Assembly: GCA_949752735.1 (NCBI GenBank)
Contig: OX457052.1
Coordinates: 33,913,344-33,977,343 of the forward strand
Source: Lumbricus terrestris
Taxonomy: Eukaryota; Annelida; Clitellata; Crassiclitellata; Lumbricidae
Reading direction: 5' to 3'
Length of the DNA: 64,000 nucleotides
The notes beneath the pieces are model-generated. The model had not been told where the DNA came from. It saw nothing but the letters and a program-made list of their open reading frames with translations, and did not search any database. The stretch's first letter is position 1; every line of letters starts with the position of its first letter. Shown here in pieces: positions 55,728 through 64,000 of this stretch. Position numbers and translations under genes: made by a program.

Positions 55728-64000
<8,273 letters not shown>

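Overview
This is nuclear DNA of an animal, most likely a marine invertebrate whose phylum I cannot resolve. The coding is split into many short exons with GT-AG introns. The exons are GC-rich at third codon positions and sit in AT-rich introns. Introns and spacers are full of SINEs, LINE 3' ends, hAT and mariner DNA transposons and microsatellites. I see no bacterial operons, CRISPR array or rRNA, and no real tRNA gene.

Three protein-coding genes can be assembled, all on the + strand. (1) 8572-27204: a 17-exon gene whose exons join in one uninterrupted frame into 1271 residues of the kyphoscoliosis-peptidase/hillarin family. It holds two tandem transglutaminase-like units, each followed by beta-rich domains, and both lack the catalytic cysteine. 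(2) 34383-42800: an 11-exon RhoGAP gene of 652 residues, closest to ARHGAP19, with the arginine finger intact. (3) 55728-64000, running off the window: a secreted or surface protein with a signal peptide, a long IgGFc-binding-type domain and the start of a Ser/Thr-rich mucin-like stretch.

Region by region: 1-8571 holds no recognised gene. It contains a 719-bp palindromic foldback-like element with an 11-bp target duplication, a hAT MITE and decayed SINE/LINE tails. 8572-29050 is gene 1 and its likely 3' UTR; its introns carry LINE and SINE ends, MITEs and a minisatellite that appears to have grown out of a splice donor. 29051-34382 contains a SINE, two hAT MITEs and a 2.1-kb LINE with an almost intact reverse transcriptase. 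An inverted 3' end of the same LINE lies just upstream of gene 2. 34383-42800 is gene 2, with a 173-bp CCCT tract 20 nt after one donor. 42801-55727 is a transposon-rich spacer. Its centrepiece is a mariner-type element (46157-49496) interrupted by a hAT element (46754-48871), which itself contains a second mariner relic (about 47420-48621). A smaller hAT-in-hAT nest lies at 53062-53427. 55728-64000 is gene 3, whose first intron of about 6 kb holds long tetranucleotide arrays and more repeats.

The three genes have no obvious shared pathway. The strongest unexpected signals are the splice-donor minisatellite, the set of hAT elements with perfect 8-bp target duplications, the three-level transposon nest, the foldback element, and a tRNA-derived SINE that shares its 3' tail with the resident LINE.
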